Positions 1 through 11,521 of a DNA stretch of 64,000 bases are shown in pieces (position 1 is the first letter of the stretch; the number at the start of each line of letters is the position of its first letter). Position numbers and translations under genes: made by a program. The notes below the pieces were generated by a model. The model worked only from the letters and a program-made list of their open reading frames with translations. It was not told the origin of the DNA and ran no database searches. The DNA comes from Geothrix sp. 21YS21S-4 (GTDB lineage: Bacteria; Acidobacteriota; Holophagae; Holophagales; Holophagaceae). The stretch covers positions 2,418,001 to 2,482,000 of the forward strand of contig NZ_CP132719.1 in the NCBI RefSeq assembly GCF_030845995.1. Direction: 5' to 3'.

Positions 1-1
1 C

Positions 2-1309
2 ACCAACTACCTGTGGATCCAGTCCGCCGGCCCCCGGATCGTGGGGCACGGCACCCGCAAGGACTGGGACGGGAAGCTGACGGATGACCTGGGCGATCCC
101 GCCATCGCCAAGCTGTTCCGCGATTTCGACCGCGTGGCCGCGGCCACCGGCGGCGGATTCCACGAGTACACCTTCTCCAAGCCGGGTGCTTCCGGGACCT
201 TCCCCAAGGTGAGCTATGTCCGCACGTTCGCTCCTTGGGGCTGGACGGTGGGCTCCGGCGTCTACGTGGACGACGTGGACCGCCAGGTCCGCGACATCGC
301 CTTCGCCCTGCTGGCGGGGATCGCGGTCATCTCGGTCCTGATCTTCTTCCTGGCCCGGGTGTTCTCCCGCCGGATGGTCCATCCCCTCCAGCAATTGGTG
401 GATGGCCTCCGGAACAGCGACCTCTCCCGCGAGATCCCCATTTCCACCGAGGACGAGATCGGCGCCGCCGCCCGGGCCTTCAATGACTACAACGGCGGGA
501 TGCGCGGCACGGTGCTGGACGTCTCCCAGTTCGCCGAGCGCGTGGCCTCGGGCAGCACGGAATTGGCCGCCTCCGCCGACCAGATGTCCCATGCCGTGGC
601 GGAGATCGCCCGGGTGAGCGAGGACCTCAAGATCGCCGGGGAGCGCGTCTCCGACGCCCTCCGCAGCCTGGGCTCCAGCGCCGGGATGGTGGCCTCCCGC
701 ACCCGCGAGACCGAAGCCCGCAGCGAGGACGCCGTCCAGGAGACGGACCGCAGCGCCGAAGCCGGCCAGGGCGCCGCCCACGGGATGGCCGACATCCAGC
801 TCGTCACCGGCCAGATCGTCGCCGCCGTCACCGTCATCCAGGAAATCGCCCGCCAGACCAACCTCCTGTCGCTCAATGCCGCCATCGAGGCCGCCAAGGC
901 CGGGAGCATGGGCAAGGGCTTCGCGGTGGTAGCCGAGGAAGTCCGCAAGCTGGCGGAGCGCTCCGGCACCGCGGCCCGCGAGATCGAGAGCCTGATCCAG
1001 CGCACCCAGGACGTGGTCGCCGAGGGCGCCCGCAGCGTAGACACCACCCTCGCCAGCCTCCAGGCCATCCGCGACCGCATCGGCGGAATGGCCGAGAGCG
1101 TCCGCGACATCGGCGGCCTCTCCCGCCAGCAGGCGGACACCGGCCGCGAGGTGGCGGACATGATGGCCCAGACGAGCCTCCGGCTCACCCAGAACGCCTC
1201 GGCCACCCACCAGCTCGCCTCCACCGTCGTCGAGATCGCCCGCACGTCCGAGGAGCTGTCCCGGGTGGCGGAAGGCATGCGGTCCGTGGTGGGGGGATTC
1301 AGGCTGTAG
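2..1309 (+). CDS. Methyl-accepting chemotaxis protein, 5' end outside window
   Basis: Transmembrane chemoreceptor that passes ligand binding to the CheA/CheW array. The reading frame is open from base 2, so the N-terminus (first membrane segment and start of the sensor domain) is missing. The visible part begins in a single-Cache (sCache_2-like) periplasmic domain, recognisable by the closing motif [15 protein letters not shown] membrane segment follows (about bases 298-362), then a HAMP domain starting at VHPLQQLV, then the cytoplasmic signalling domain with the conserved hairpin tip [14 protein letters not shown] and [16 protein letters not shown]. There is no C-terminal CheR/CheB-binding pentapeptide; the protein ends in VVGGFRL. 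The ligand is unknown; sCache_2 domains often bind small carboxylates. Confidence 0.93.
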   Translation, partial: TNYLWIQSAGPRIVGHGTRKDWDGKLTDDLGDPAIAKLFRDFDRVAAATGGGFHEYTFSKPGASGTFPKVSYVRTFAPWGWTVGSGVYVDDVDRQVRDIAFALLAGIAVISVLIFFLARVFSRRMVHPLQQLVDGLRNSDLSREIPISTEDEIGAAARAFNDYNGGMRGTVLDVSQFAERVASGSTELAASADQMSHAVAEIARVSEDLKIAGERVSDALRSLGSSAGMVASRTRETEARSEDAVQETDRSAEAGQGAAHGMADIQLVTGQIVAAVTVIQEIARQTNLLSLNAAIEAAKAGSMGKGFAVVAEEVRKLAERSGTAAREIESLIQRTQDVVAEGARSVDTTLASLQAIRDRIGGMAESVRDIGGLSRQQADTGREVADMMAQTSLRLTQNASATHQLASTVVEIARTSEELSRVAEGMRSVVGGFRL

Positions 1310-1346
1310 GAGGGGAGAGTTACACTCGGCGCCGGGAGAACCTTCC

Positions 1347-2438
1347 ATGCGCCGCCCCCTGCTCGTTCTAGGCCTCGCCGCCGGCGTCCTCGCCGGCTGG
1401 TGCGGCCACGCCCTGGTCCCCAATCCCGCCAAGCCGCGCCCCATCGAATCCCGCGGACCGCTGTACGAATGGGAGAAGGCCTCCATCCAGCGGTTCCGGG
1501 AGGCGGCCCCCAGCGTCGTCTACATCACCACCACGGAAGAGCGCAGCCGGGATTTCTTCGGGCTCGACGTAGTGGAGGTGCCGGCGGGTTCCGGCACCGG
1601 CTTCATCTGGGACGCCGAGGGCCACGTGGTGACGAACTTCCACGTCATCCAGGGCGCGGCGCGGGCCTACATCACCCTGTCGGACGGGTCGCGGCACGAA
1701 GCGGCCTTCGTGGGGGGCGCCGCCGACAAGGACCTGGCGGTGCTCCTCCTGGCGAAGACGCCGCCCAAGCTGCGCCCCATCCCCCTGGGCACCAGCTCCG
1801 ACCTGCAGGTGGGCCAGGGCGTCCTCGCCATCGGCAACCCCTTCGGCCTGGACCAGACCCTCACCACCGGCGTGGTCTCCGCCCTGGGCCGGGAGATCCA
1901 GAGCGTCACCCGCCGCCGGATTACCGGCGTCATCCAGACGGACGCGGCCATCAACCCCGGGAACAGCGGCGGCCCGCTGCTGGACAGCGCCGGGCGGCTG
2001 GTGGGCGTGAACACCGCCATCCAGAGCCCCAGCGGCGCCAGCGCCGGGATCGGCTTCGCCGTGCCGGTCGACACGGTCAACCGCGTCGTCCCCCAGCTCA
2101 TCGCCCGCGGCCGGCTGGAGCGCCCGGACCTGGGCTTCGAGCCCGTGGCGCCCCGGCTGATCGAACGGGCCTTCGGTCCCCAGAAGGGTGTGATGGTGGG
2201 AAAGGTGTTCCGCGGCGGCGCCGCGGCGCGGGCCGGCCTCCAGGGTGTGGGCGCCGAAGGCCGACGCGTGCTCCCCGGCGACCTGATCCAGGCCGTCAAT
2301 GGCCGCGCCGTCGAGGACTGGGACGGCCTGCTCGACGCCGTCGAAGCCCTGCCCCTGGGCGGCACTGCGGATCTGGAGATCCAGCGCGACGGCCGGAAAC
2401 TGCGCGTGGCGATCCGGCTGGAGGCGGCGCGGGAGTAG
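1347..2438 (+). CDS. HtrA/DegP-family trypsin-like serine protease (S1C) with one PDZ domain
   Basis: Envelope quality-control protease. An N-terminal hydrophobic stretch (residues about 4-23) is a signal anchor or signal peptide placing the protease in the periplasm. The catalytic triad is visible as His99 (TNFHV), Asp129 (KDLAVLLL) and Ser207 (GNSGGPL). A single C-terminal PDZ domain covers roughly residues 255-355. At 363 residues it has the length of DegS-like rather than two-PDZ DegP proteins. The ATG at 1347 is preceded by GGGAGA. It lies 37 bp after the chemoreceptor gene and could be cotranscribed; no functional link to it is evident. Confidence 0.93.
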   Translation: MRRPLLVLGLAAGVLAGWCGHALVPNPAKPRPIESRGPLYEWEKASIQRFREAAPSVVYITTTEERSRDFFGLDVVEVPAGSGTGFIWDAEGHVVTNFHVIQGAARAYITLSDGSRHEAAFVGGAADKDLAVLLLAKTPPKLRPIPLGTSSDLQVGQGVLAIGNPFGLDQTLTTGVVSALGREIQSVTRRRITGVIQTDAAINPGNSGGPLLDSAGRLVGVNTAIQSPSGASAGIGFAVPVDTVNRVVPQLIARGRLERPDLGFEPVAPRLIERAFGPQKGVMVGKVFRGGAAARAGLQGVGAEGRRVLPGDLIQAVNGRAVEDWDGLLDAVEALPLGGTADLEIQRDGRKLRVAIRLEAARE

Positions 2439-2479
2439 GCCTCTGTCCCTTTGATACCCGTTGCCTTCAAGAAATAAGG

Positions 2480-2511
2480 ATCACCACCAAGGCTCGAAGA
2501 CACCAAGAAAA
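2480..2511. repeat. Single arm of intergenic repeat family A (CACCAAGAC type)
   Basis: A 32-bp stretch with units CACCACCAAG and GACACCAAGAAA, matching one arm of the palindromic elements at 9381, 12771, 32253 and 60206. No matching second arm is seen nearby, so it looks like a decayed or solo arm. It lies between the convergent htrA-like and mqnD-like genes. Confidence 0.7.
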
Positions 2512-2589
2512 GCGCTGGCCCAAGCCGCCTTCTTCAGGACTTGGGCGGAGGAAATCCGGCCCTCGCGGATGCCTCGACGGCAATCCGGG

Positions 2590-3399
2590 TCAGCCCTGGA
2601 TCCACACCGGCTCGATCCCCAGGAGCTTCGCCACGGCTTCGCGGCCGCGGGGGCCGGGATCGACGGTGAAGTCGTTCACCCAGGCGTTCACGTAGCGGCC
2701 GATCATCTCGCGGTCCATGCCCCGGCCGAAGGACTGGCTGTAGTCCACGCTCTCCCAGTGCCGGACCCGGGCCAGCTCGACGCTCTTCCGCATGAGCACG
2801 GCGAACCGCTGCTTCGCCTCCGCGGGCAGGTCGCGGCGGATGGCGTTGCCGCCCATGGGCAGCGGCAGGTCATAGGCGTGCTTCCACCAGGCTCCCAGAT
2901 CCACTACCAGCCGCAGCCCGGCGTCGCGGTACATCAGCTGGCTTTCGTGGATCAGCAATCCGGCTTCGAACCGGCCTTCGGCCACGGCGGGCAGGATCTG
3001 GTCGAAGGGCACCAGTTCCACCGCGGGCTCGAATCCCAATTCGGCGCACCACTTCCGCATGGACAGGTAGGCGCTGGTCCGGGTGCCGGGGATGGCGATG
3101 GTCACGCCCTTCAGCGCCGCGGGCTCCAGGGGCGTCCGGCTCACCACCAGCGGCCCGGTGCCCTCCTGGATGCTGGAGCCCGCCGTCAGCAGGTCATAGC
3201 GGTCCTTCAGCTCCGGATAGGCCCCGAAGCTGATGGCGGTCACGTCGTAGCGGGAATCCAGCGCCTCGGCGTTCAGCCGCTCGATGTCCTTCCGCACGAA
3301 CTCGATCTCGAACCCTTCCGGATCCAGCCAGCCCAGGGCGAAGGGCGCCATCATGTAGGCGTCGTCGGAATCGGGGCTGTGGGCGATGGTGAGCTTCAT
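2590..3399 (-). CDS. mqnD: MqnD-like 1,4-dihydroxy-6-naphthoate synthase (futalosine menaquinone pathway)
   Basis: Predicted to convert cyclic dehypoxanthinyl futalosine to 1,4-dihydroxy-6-naphthoate in the futalosine route to menaquinone. The 269-residue product has the two-lobed periplasmic-binding-protein-like fold of the MqnA/MqnD family: it opens IAHSPDSDDAYMMAPF, followed by DVTAISFGAYPEL, and TSAYLSMR and AGLLIHESQL in the second lobe. The start at 3399 is preferred over one nine codons upstream, because family members begin at this motif and a GAGG lies just before it. MqnA and MqnD are related; the length and SPDSDDAYM motif favour MqnD. No other mqn gene is in the window. Confidence 0.85.
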   Translation of the reverse strand: MKLTIAHSPDSDDAYMMAPFALGWLDPEGFEIEFVRKDIERLNAEALDSRYDVTAISFGAYPELKDRYDLLTAGSSIQEGTGPLVVSRTPLEPAALKGVTIAIPGTRTSAYLSMRKWCAELGFEPAVELVPFDQILPAVAEGRFEAGLLIHESQLMYRDAGLRLVVDLGAWWKHAYDLPLPMGGNAIRRDLPAEAKQRFAVLMRKSVELARVRHWESVDYSQSFGRGMDREMIGRYVNAWVNDFTVDPGPRGREAVAKLLGIEPVWIQG

Positions 3400-3441
3400 G
3401 GCGGACCTCGCCCTCCAGTTCAGCACAGAACGGGAGAGGGG

Positions 3442-3963
3442 TCAGCGCATGACCTCCGCATCCTTCGCCGCCAGCTTCCCCTTGATCCGCTCCACGGCCT
3501 TGGCCGCCAGCAGGTAGCGGGGGTTCTCCTCCAGGGCTTCCCGGTAGTGGTGCAGCGCCTTCTCGAACTGCCCCTTGGCCTCGTAGACGCGGCCCAGGTT
3601 GAAGTGGGGAAAACAGTAGCTCTCGTACCGCCGGGCCTTGAGGGCCATCCGTAGCCAGGGAACGGCCTCGTCGAGGTCGCCCTGCTCGACGTAGTAGGCG
3701 CCGATGTCGTTGTAGGGATTCCCGAATTCCGGATCCAGGTCGATGGCCCGATGGCAGTCCTCGATGGCGGACGCGTAGTCCTTCTCGAAGGAGCGCGCCC
3801 AGCCCCGGAAGGTGTAGGCCTCGGGGGTGGGATGGAGTTCGATGGACTTGGTGTACAGCCCGATGGCCCGCGCGATCTCGCCCTTCATGTGGAGCTGGTA
3901 GGCCTTCCCCACCCACCCCATCGCGTCCTGGCGCTTGTCCTGGCGTTCCTGTTCGTCATCCAT
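3442..3963 (-). CDS. TPR-repeat protein
   Basis: A 173-residue soluble protein with about three tetratricopeptide repeats: residues about 17-50 (AYQLHMKGEIARAIGLYTKSIEL), about 51-84 (AYTFRGWARSFEKDYASAIEDCHRAIDLDPEFGNPY) and about 85-155. TPRs mediate protein-protein contacts; the partner is unknown. No signal peptide or membrane segment. It is upstream of mqnD on the same strand, 42 bp apart, so the two are probably cotranscribed. The ATG at 3963 is preceded by GAGG. Confidence 0.85.
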   Translation of the reverse strand: MDDEQERQDKRQDAMGWVGKAYQLHMKGEIARAIGLYTKSIELHPTPEAYTFRGWARSFEKDYASAIEDCHRAIDLDPEFGNPYNDIGAYYVEQGDLDEAVPWLRMALKARRYESYCFPHFNLGRVYEAKGQFEKALHHYREALEENPRYLLAAKAVERIKGKLAAKDAEVMR

Positions 3964-4067
3964 GGGAGAGCCTCACCGCCACCAGGATAAAACCTTCAGG
4001 CAAGACTGCGAGCCCCTTCCTGCAACCCGATCATTCGCAGGGGTTGGGCAGACCGTTCCCCCGCCGC

Positions 4068-4096
4068 TTGTGCGGGGATGCCGGGCTCCCTAGACT
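4068..4096 (+). promoter_or_regulatory. Sigma70-type promoter upstream of pckG
   Basis: TTGTGC (4068-4073) and TAGACT (4091-4096) are separated by 17 bp and lie 27 bp before the pckG start. Hexamer match and ideal spacing are the only evidence. Confidence 0.5.
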
Positions 4097-4122
4097 CGGA
4101 GCATTCTTCCCCGAGGTCGCCC

Positions 4123-5970
4123 ATGAATGCCGCCCTGCTGCAGGCACCCGCGTGCGTCGTGAACCACAAGTTCCTGGCCTGGCTGGAGGAAGTGGTGGAG
4201 CTCTGCCAGCCGGCGGACATCCACTGGTGCGACGGGTCGGACGAGGAATACGACCGGCTGTGCGGGCGGCTAGTGGAGGGCAGGACCTTCCGCAGGCTGA
4301 ATCCCGAGACGCGCCCCAATTCCTACCTCGCCTGGAGCGATCCCAGCGACGTGGCCCGGGTGGAGGACCGCACCTTCATCTGCTCGAAGCACCAGGACGA
4401 CGCCGGCCCCACCAACCACTGGATGGAGCCCGCGCGGATGAAGGGCATCCTTCTCGGCCTGTTCCGCGGATGCATGCAGGGGCGCACCCTCTACGTGATC
4501 CCCTTCAGCATGGGGCCCCTGGGCAGCCCCATCGCCCACATCGGGGTGGAGCTGTCGGATTCGCCCTACGTGGCCGTGAACATGCGGATCATGACCCGGA
4601 TGGGCCGGGCGGTGTGGGACGCGCTGGGCCACGGGGACTTCGTCCCGGCCCTGCACTCGGTGGGGATGCCCCTGGCGGAGGGCCAGCCCGACGTGCCCTG
4701 GCCCTGCAACCCGGAGAAGTACATCGTCCACTTCCCCGAGGAGCGCAGCATCTGGAGCTTCGGCAGCGGCTACGGCGGCAACGCCCTCCTGGGGAAGAAG
4801 TGCTTCGCGCTGCGGATCGCCAGCGCCATGGCCCGGGAGGAGGGCTGGCTCGCGGAGCACATGCTGATCCTCGGCGTGAAGGGCCCGGACATGCCCAAGA
4901 CCTACGTGGCGGCGGCATTTCCCAGCGCCTGCGGGAAGACGAATTTCGCCATGCTCCGCACGCCGGAGCCCCTGAAGGACTACGAGATCACCACCGTCGG
5001 CGACGACATCGCGTGGATCAAACCCGGGAAAGACGGCCGGCTCCACGCCATCAACCCCGAGGCGGGATTCTTCGGCGTGGCGCCGGGCACCAGCATGAAA
5101 TCCAACCCCAACGCCATGCTCACCATCACGCGGAACACGCTGTTCACCAATGTGGCCCTCACCGCGGACGGGGACGTGTGGTGGGAGGGGATGACCGACG
5201 AGGTTCCCGACGGCCTCACCAACTGGCAGGGGCAGCCCCACGACAAGGCCAGCGGAAAGCCCGCGGCGCACCCCAACGCCCGGTTCACGGCTCCCGCCAG
5301 GCAGTGCCCCAGCATCGATCCCGCCTGGGAGGATCCCGCCGGGGTGCCCATCAGCGCGTTCCTGTTCGGCGGGCGCCGCGCCACCACCGTCCCGCTGATG
5401 TTCCAGACCGTGAACTGGAACTTCGGGGTGTACATGGCCTCCACCATCGGCAGCGAGACCACCGCCGCCGCCGTGGGCGCCACGGGAGAGGTGCGCCGCG
5501 ATCCCATGGCGATGCTGCCCTTCTGCGGCTACCACATGGGCGACTACTTCAACCACTGGCTCCAGATGGGCCGGGAGATCCCCCGCGCGCCGCGGATCTT
5601 CTGCGTGAACTGGTTCCGGAAGGGGCCCGACGGCAAGTTCCTGTGGCCGGGCTACTCGGAGAACATGCGGGTCCTGAAGTGGGTGGTGGAGCGGGTTCAC
5701 GGCCGCGCCCACGCGGTGGAGTGCCCCCTGGGCTGGGTGCCGCTGGAGGAGGATCTCGACCTGGAGGGCATCCCCGGCTTCGGCAGCGCCCAGTTCCGCG
5801 CCGTGATGAAGGTGGACCGCGACGAGTGGCGGCGGGAGCTGCTGCTGCACGAAGAGCTGTTCGAGCGGCTCTACGACCGGCTGCCCAAGGAGTATCCCCC
5901 CATGCGGCAGCTGCTCCAGTCCGCCCTGTGGCGGGCGCCCCGCCATGTCGGGCCCGCTCCGGACCTGTAG
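4123..5970 (+). CDS. pckG: Phosphoenolpyruvate carboxykinase (GTP)
   Basis: Interconverts oxaloacetate and phosphoenolpyruvate with GTP/GDP at the gluconeogenesis/anaplerosis node. The 615-residue product matches the usual length of the GTP-type enzyme and contains its kinase loop FPSACGKTN (residues 266-274), the Mn/GTP-binding segment [13 protein letters not shown], and the [20 protein letters not shown] block. The start at 4123 (ATG AAT GCC) is preferred over an in-frame ATG 15 codons upstream, because GAGG lies just before it and the upstream ATG overlaps the likely promoter. Confidence 0.96.
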   Translation: MNAALLQAPACVVNHKFLAWLEEVVELCQPADIHWCDGSDEEYDRLCGRLVEGRTFRRLNPETRPNSYLAWSDPSDVARVEDRTFICSKHQDDAGPTNHWMEPARMKGILLGLFRGCMQGRTLYVIPFSMGPLGSPIAHIGVELSDSPYVAVNMRIMTRMGRAVWDALGHGDFVPALHSVGMPLAEGQPDVPWPCNPEKYIVHFPEERSIWSFGSGYGGNALLGKKCFALRIASAMAREEGWLAEHMLILGVKGPDMPKTYVAAAFPSACGKTNFAMLRTPEPLKDYEITTVGDDIAWIKPGKDGRLHAINPEAGFFGVAPGTSMKSNPNAMLTITRNTLFTNVALTADGDVWWEGMTDEVPDGLTNWQGQPHDKASGKPAAHPNARFTAPARQCPSIDPAWEDPAGVPISAFLFGGRRATTVPLMFQTVNWNFGVYMASTIGSETTAAAVGATGEVRRDPMAMLPFCGYHMGDYFNHWLQMGREIPRAPRIFCVNWFRKGPDGKFLWPGYSENMRVLKWVVERVHGRAHAVECPLGWVPLEEDLDLEGIPGFGSAQFRAVMKVDRDEWRRELLLHEELFERLYDRLPKEYPPMRQLLQSALWRAPRHVGPAPDL

Positions 5971-6003
5971 GCCGGCGGAGCCGATCCCCTCTATCCTGGA
6001 GCC

Positions 6004-7854
6004 ATGGCCAACGACCTGCCGGGCTCCTACTGCCAGAACTGCCTCACCTGGAACCCCGGGGACCGGGAGACCTGCGTCAAATGCGGCACGCGGCTGCTGA
6101 TCCTCGCCGGCGACCAGACCTGGGACGACGACGAGGAGCCGGACGACGGCGAGGCCCTGGAAGAGCACCTCCTGGAGCGGATCACCGGGCTGGAGGAGAC
6201 CCTCCGCCGGGTGGAGACCTACCTGGAAACCGTCTCCGACCAATTGGGGAAGCTGGAGCGCAGCGAGGTGATGCTGCGCAACGGCCTGATGGCCCTGGTC
6301 CAGGAGATGGAGCACCACCGCCAGCTCGACGCCCACGCCTTCTCCGAGCGGTGGGAGCAGCTGGTGGAGGAGAACCTGCACCTCATCAGCGCCCGCGAGC
6401 TGTTCACCCGCTACCGGGCCCGGATCCTGCCCATCGCCCGGCCCAAATCCATGGCCCAGCTCAAGCGGGCCCTGCTGGAGACCACGGCCCTTCTCGAAGC
6501 CGCCGATCTCCCGGGCGCGGCCCAGCGCCTGGGCATGGCCCTCCCCCTGGATCCCAAGAACTACGAGCTGATCTTCACCGCCGCGTCCCTCCACGAGGCC
6601 GCCCAGAACTTCGAGGAGGCCGAGGGCCTGGCGCGGAAGGTGGTGGGCCTGAGCCCCCGCCACTTCGAGGCCTGGATGCTCCTCGGGAAGCTCCTCCAGG
6701 AACTGCCCGAGCACGCCGACCAGGCCATCGAGGCCCTGCATCAGGCGGCGGACCTGCGGCCCGAGGACGCCGAGCCCCGGATGCTGCTGGCCGAACTGCT
6801 CCTGGAGCAGGAGGATCTCCACGGCGCACTGGAGGCGGCCCAGGAGGCCGTCGCCCGGCGGAAGGACGGCGAGACCCTGCTGCTGGTGGGCCAGGTCCAC
6901 ATCGCCCGGGGCGAAAGTTCCCAGGCGGTGCCGGCCCTCAAAGAAGCCAGCGCCTACCTGCCGGGGGACCTCCACGTCCGCGAGGCCCTGGCCGAGGCCT
7001 ACCTGCTCCAGGGCGAACGCTCGAAAGCCTTCGCCATCCTCCAGGAACTGCTCCTCCAGAACCCCGGCGATCCCCATCTTCTGCTGATGCTGGACGCCGA
7101 AACCCACCCCCAGCTGCGGGAGGCCCGGGACGGCAAGGGGGGCACCCAGACGCTCCTGGACGAGGCCGAGACGCTGCTGGACGAGGGCCAGCTGGATCCG
7201 GCGGCGCACCTCCTCCGTCGCGCGCGCCGCAAGGGCCGCAGCCAGCGGTCCGAGTGGCTGGAGCTGCGCCTGGCCTTCCTGCGGGACCCCGAGAAGACCC
7301 TGAAGCCCGCCCTGGCTTTCGCGCGCTCCGACCGCCATCCCCGGCTCTGCTTCCTGGCGCTGCGGCTCGTGCTGGAGCACCTGATGGCCCAGCGGCGCGA
7401 GGCGGAGATTGCCCACGCCCTCGACATCTTCCTCACCCGCCATCCCAAGAGCACCGGCGCCTGGGAGGCGGCCCTGATGCGCCTGGCCTACCGGCTGATG
7501 AACGGCGAGGTCACCGACCAGGACCTGGAGGAGACCCGGCGCCTGCACGCCCATCCCCTGCCGGGGCTGGAGCCCCGGGCCCGGACGCTGCTGGGCCAGT
7601 ACCTCCTCGCCCTCAAGCGCCACCAGGAAGTCCTGGACCTGGTGGATCCCCTGCTCGAAAAGGAGCCCACCCTCGTCAACCATTTCCAGATCGGCGCCGC
7701 CCTGGCGGGGCTCGGCGCCCGCGAGGAGGCCCGCGCCCTCCTGCGCGACGGCCTGGAATCGGATGCGGGGGACCTCAATGAGAGTCAGGCCGCCGGCGTG
7801 AAAAATCAGATCAAGGGTCTTCTCAAGGAGTTAGAGGAGGTCAACCCGGCCTGA
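6004..7854 (+). CDS. Zinc-ribbon plus TPR-repeat protein of unknown function
   Basis: A 616-residue protein. It opens with a two-knuckle zinc ribbon (Cys10, Cys13, Cys24, Cys27: YCQNC and CVKCG). A short acidic stretch ([14 protein letters not shown]) follows, then a probable coiled coil (residues about 55-120, [22 protein letters not shown] style). The rest is a long array of degenerate TPR helices. No signal peptide or membrane segment, so probably cytoplasmic. I do not recognise a named family. It sits between pckG and the suf operon; the 33-bp gap to pckG allows cotranscription. Confidence 0.85.
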   Translation: MANDLPGSYCQNCLTWNPGDRETCVKCGTRLLILAGDQTWDDDEEPDDGEALEEHLLERITGLEETLRRVETYLETVSDQLGKLERSEVMLRNGLMALVQEMEHHRQLDAHAFSERWEQLVEENLHLISARELFTRYRARILPIARPKSMAQLKRALLETTALLEAADLPGAAQRLGMALPLDPKNYELIFTAASLHEAAQNFEEAEGLARKVVGLSPRHFEAWMLLGKLLQELPEHADQAIEALHQAADLRPEDAEPRMLLAELLLEQEDLHGALEAAQEAVARRKDGETLLLVGQVHIARGESSQAVPALKEASAYLPGDLHVREALAEAYLLQGERSKAFAILQELLLQNPGDPHLLLMLDAETHPQLREARDGKGGTQTLLDEAETLLDEGQLDPAAHLLRRARRKGRSQRSEWLELRLAFLRDPEKTLKPALAFARSDRHPRLCFLALRLVLEHLMAQRREAEIAHALDIFLTRHPKSTGAWEAALMRLAYRLMNGEVTDQDLEETRRLHAHPLPGLEPRARTLLGQYLLALKRHQEVLDLVDPLLEKEPTLVNHFQIGAALAGLGAREEARALLRDGLESDAGDLNESQAAGVKNQIKGLLKELEEVNPA

Positions 7855-7885
7855 CCGGGTCCGCCTCCCCCATTCATCTCCTAAG

Positions 7886-7913
7886 TTGACAATTTTGGTC
7901 GAGATTCCAGAAT
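7886..7913 (+). promoter_or_regulatory. Candidate suf promoter with overlapping operator dyad
   Basis: A perfect TTGACA (7886-7891) is followed after 16 bp by CAGAAT (7908-7913), about 20 bp before the sufB start. The -35 box is part of the imperfect dyad TTGACAATTTTGGTCGA (7886-7902), whose GAC/GTC halves resemble sites bound by Rrf2/IscR-type regulators. No Rrf2 gene is in the window, so the regulator is inferred. Confidence 0.5.
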
Positions 7914-7933
7914 GGAAAGGCTCGGGAGAAGCC

Positions 7934-9373
<1,440 letters not shown>

Positions 9374-9380
9374 AAAATCT

Positions 9381-9460
9381 CACCACCAAGACACCAAGGC
9401 ACCAGGAAAAGCCTTCTTTGTCTTTTGCGCTTCTTGGTGTCTTGGTGCCTTGGTGGTGAT
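9381..9460. repeat. Palindromic repeat family A between sufB and sufC
   Basis: Inverted repeat with arms at 9381-9409 and 9431-9459 built from 9-nt units of the CACCAAGAC/CACCAAGGC type, with a roughly 21-bp T/C-rich spacer. The transcript would form a long hairpin inside the suf mRNA. There is no U-tract typical of an intrinsic terminator. Confidence 0.85.
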
Positions 9461-9482
9461 CAGTTCATGTTCTGGAGTTTCG

Positions 9483-10243
<761 letters not shown>

Positions 10244-10247
<4 letters not shown>

Positions 10248-11521
10248 CCACGGCCACCGCTCCGGGCCTCCTGGCCGACCTGCTCGCCGCGCCCCGGCCC
10301 GCGGGCTGGGCTGCGCAGCGCGAGGCCGCCGAGGCGCGACTCGCCGGCCGCGGCCTTCCCACCACGCACGAGGAAGCCTGGAAGTACACCGACCTGCGCG
10401 CCCTCGAGGCGACGGTCTTGGAGCTCGCGCCGCCCGCCTCCGCCGACCTCAGCCCCTATCCCCTTCCGGAGATGGTGGGCACCCGCCAGGTCTTCGTGAA
10501 CGGCCGCCACGACCCGCACGGGAGCTGCGTCTCCGCGGTCCCCGCCGGAGTCCGGTTCTTCCCAATCTCCGCCGCCAGCGAGGCCTGCCAGCTCCTGGGC
10601 AGCCTGGGAGAGGGCGCCCGCGGAACGTTCGAGGACCTGAACACCGCCCGCTTCCAGGACGGCGCTGTGATCCTGGTGCCCCGCAACCTGAAGGTCGCGC
10701 TGCCGCTCCACCTCCTGTTCCTGACGCGGGCCGCAGCTCCCGTCGCCGTCTTCCCCCGCCTCCTCGTGGTCCTGGAGCCCGGCGCCGAGCTGGAGCTGGT
10801 GGAGGAGCACCACGGCGAGGGGACCTACCTCAGCGCCCCCGTCGTCGAGATCCGCGTGGCCGAAGGCGCGATCCTGCATCACGAGCGGATCCAGCGCGAG
10901 TCCGCCGAGGCCTTTCATGTGGGCACGCTCCGGGCGGACGTGGCGAAGGGCGGGCAGTACCACTCCCGCACCCTCAGCTTCGGCGCCCGCCTCTCGCGCC
11001 AGGAGCCCCATCTCCGCCTGGCGGAAGGCGCCCAGGCGAGCCTCGACGGCCTGGCCCTGCTGGGCGGCGCCCAGGTGGCCGACACCCACAGCTTCCTGCA
11101 CCACGCCGAGGCCCACGCTTCCAGCCAGCAGCTCCACAAGTGCATCGTGGACGGCCAGGCGCGGGCGGTCTTCAACGGCCGGATTCTGGTCGCCAAGGGC
11201 GCCCAGGGGACGGACGCGCGGCAGCAGAGCCGCAACCTGCTGCTGTCCGGAACCGCCCGCGTGGACACCAAGCCGCAGCTGGAGATCTACGCCGACGACG
11301 TGAAGTGCAGCCACGGCGCGGCCGTGGGCCAGCTCGATCCCGAGGAGCTGTTCTACCTCGAGAGCCGCGGCCTGAACGCCGACGACGCCCGGAACCTCCT
11401 CACCTACGGCTTCGCCGCGGACCTGTTCACGCGGGTGCGCGTGGCGAGCCTCCGGCGGGCCCTCCGCCACCTCGTCCTGGCCCACACCCAGGCCGGCGGG
11501 TCCCTGGGAGACCTCTCGTGA
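10244..11521 (+). CDS. sufD: Fe-S cluster assembly protein SufD
   Basis: Partner of SufB in SufBC2D. The 425-residue protein has the N-terminal helical region (THEEAWKYTDLRAL, the usual SufD tryptophan motif) and the beta-helix core ending in DVKCSHGAAVGQLDPEELFYLESRGL, diagnostic for SufB/SufD. Start and stop each overlap the neighbouring gene by four bases (sufC ATGA, sufS GTGA), so translation of sufC, sufD and sufS is probably coupled. Confidence 0.95.

Noticed and set aside
2513..2549. GCCCAAG/CTTGGGC hairpin as terminator between htrA-like and mqnD genes
   Set aside because: Only a 7-bp stem with a long loop and no T-tract; too weak to call.
4270..7683. 1137-codon minus-strand ORF opposite pckG and the zinc-ribbon/TPR gene
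   Set aside because: It runs antisense to two well-supported genes, with the Gly/His/Leu-rich composition typical of high-GC shadow frames.
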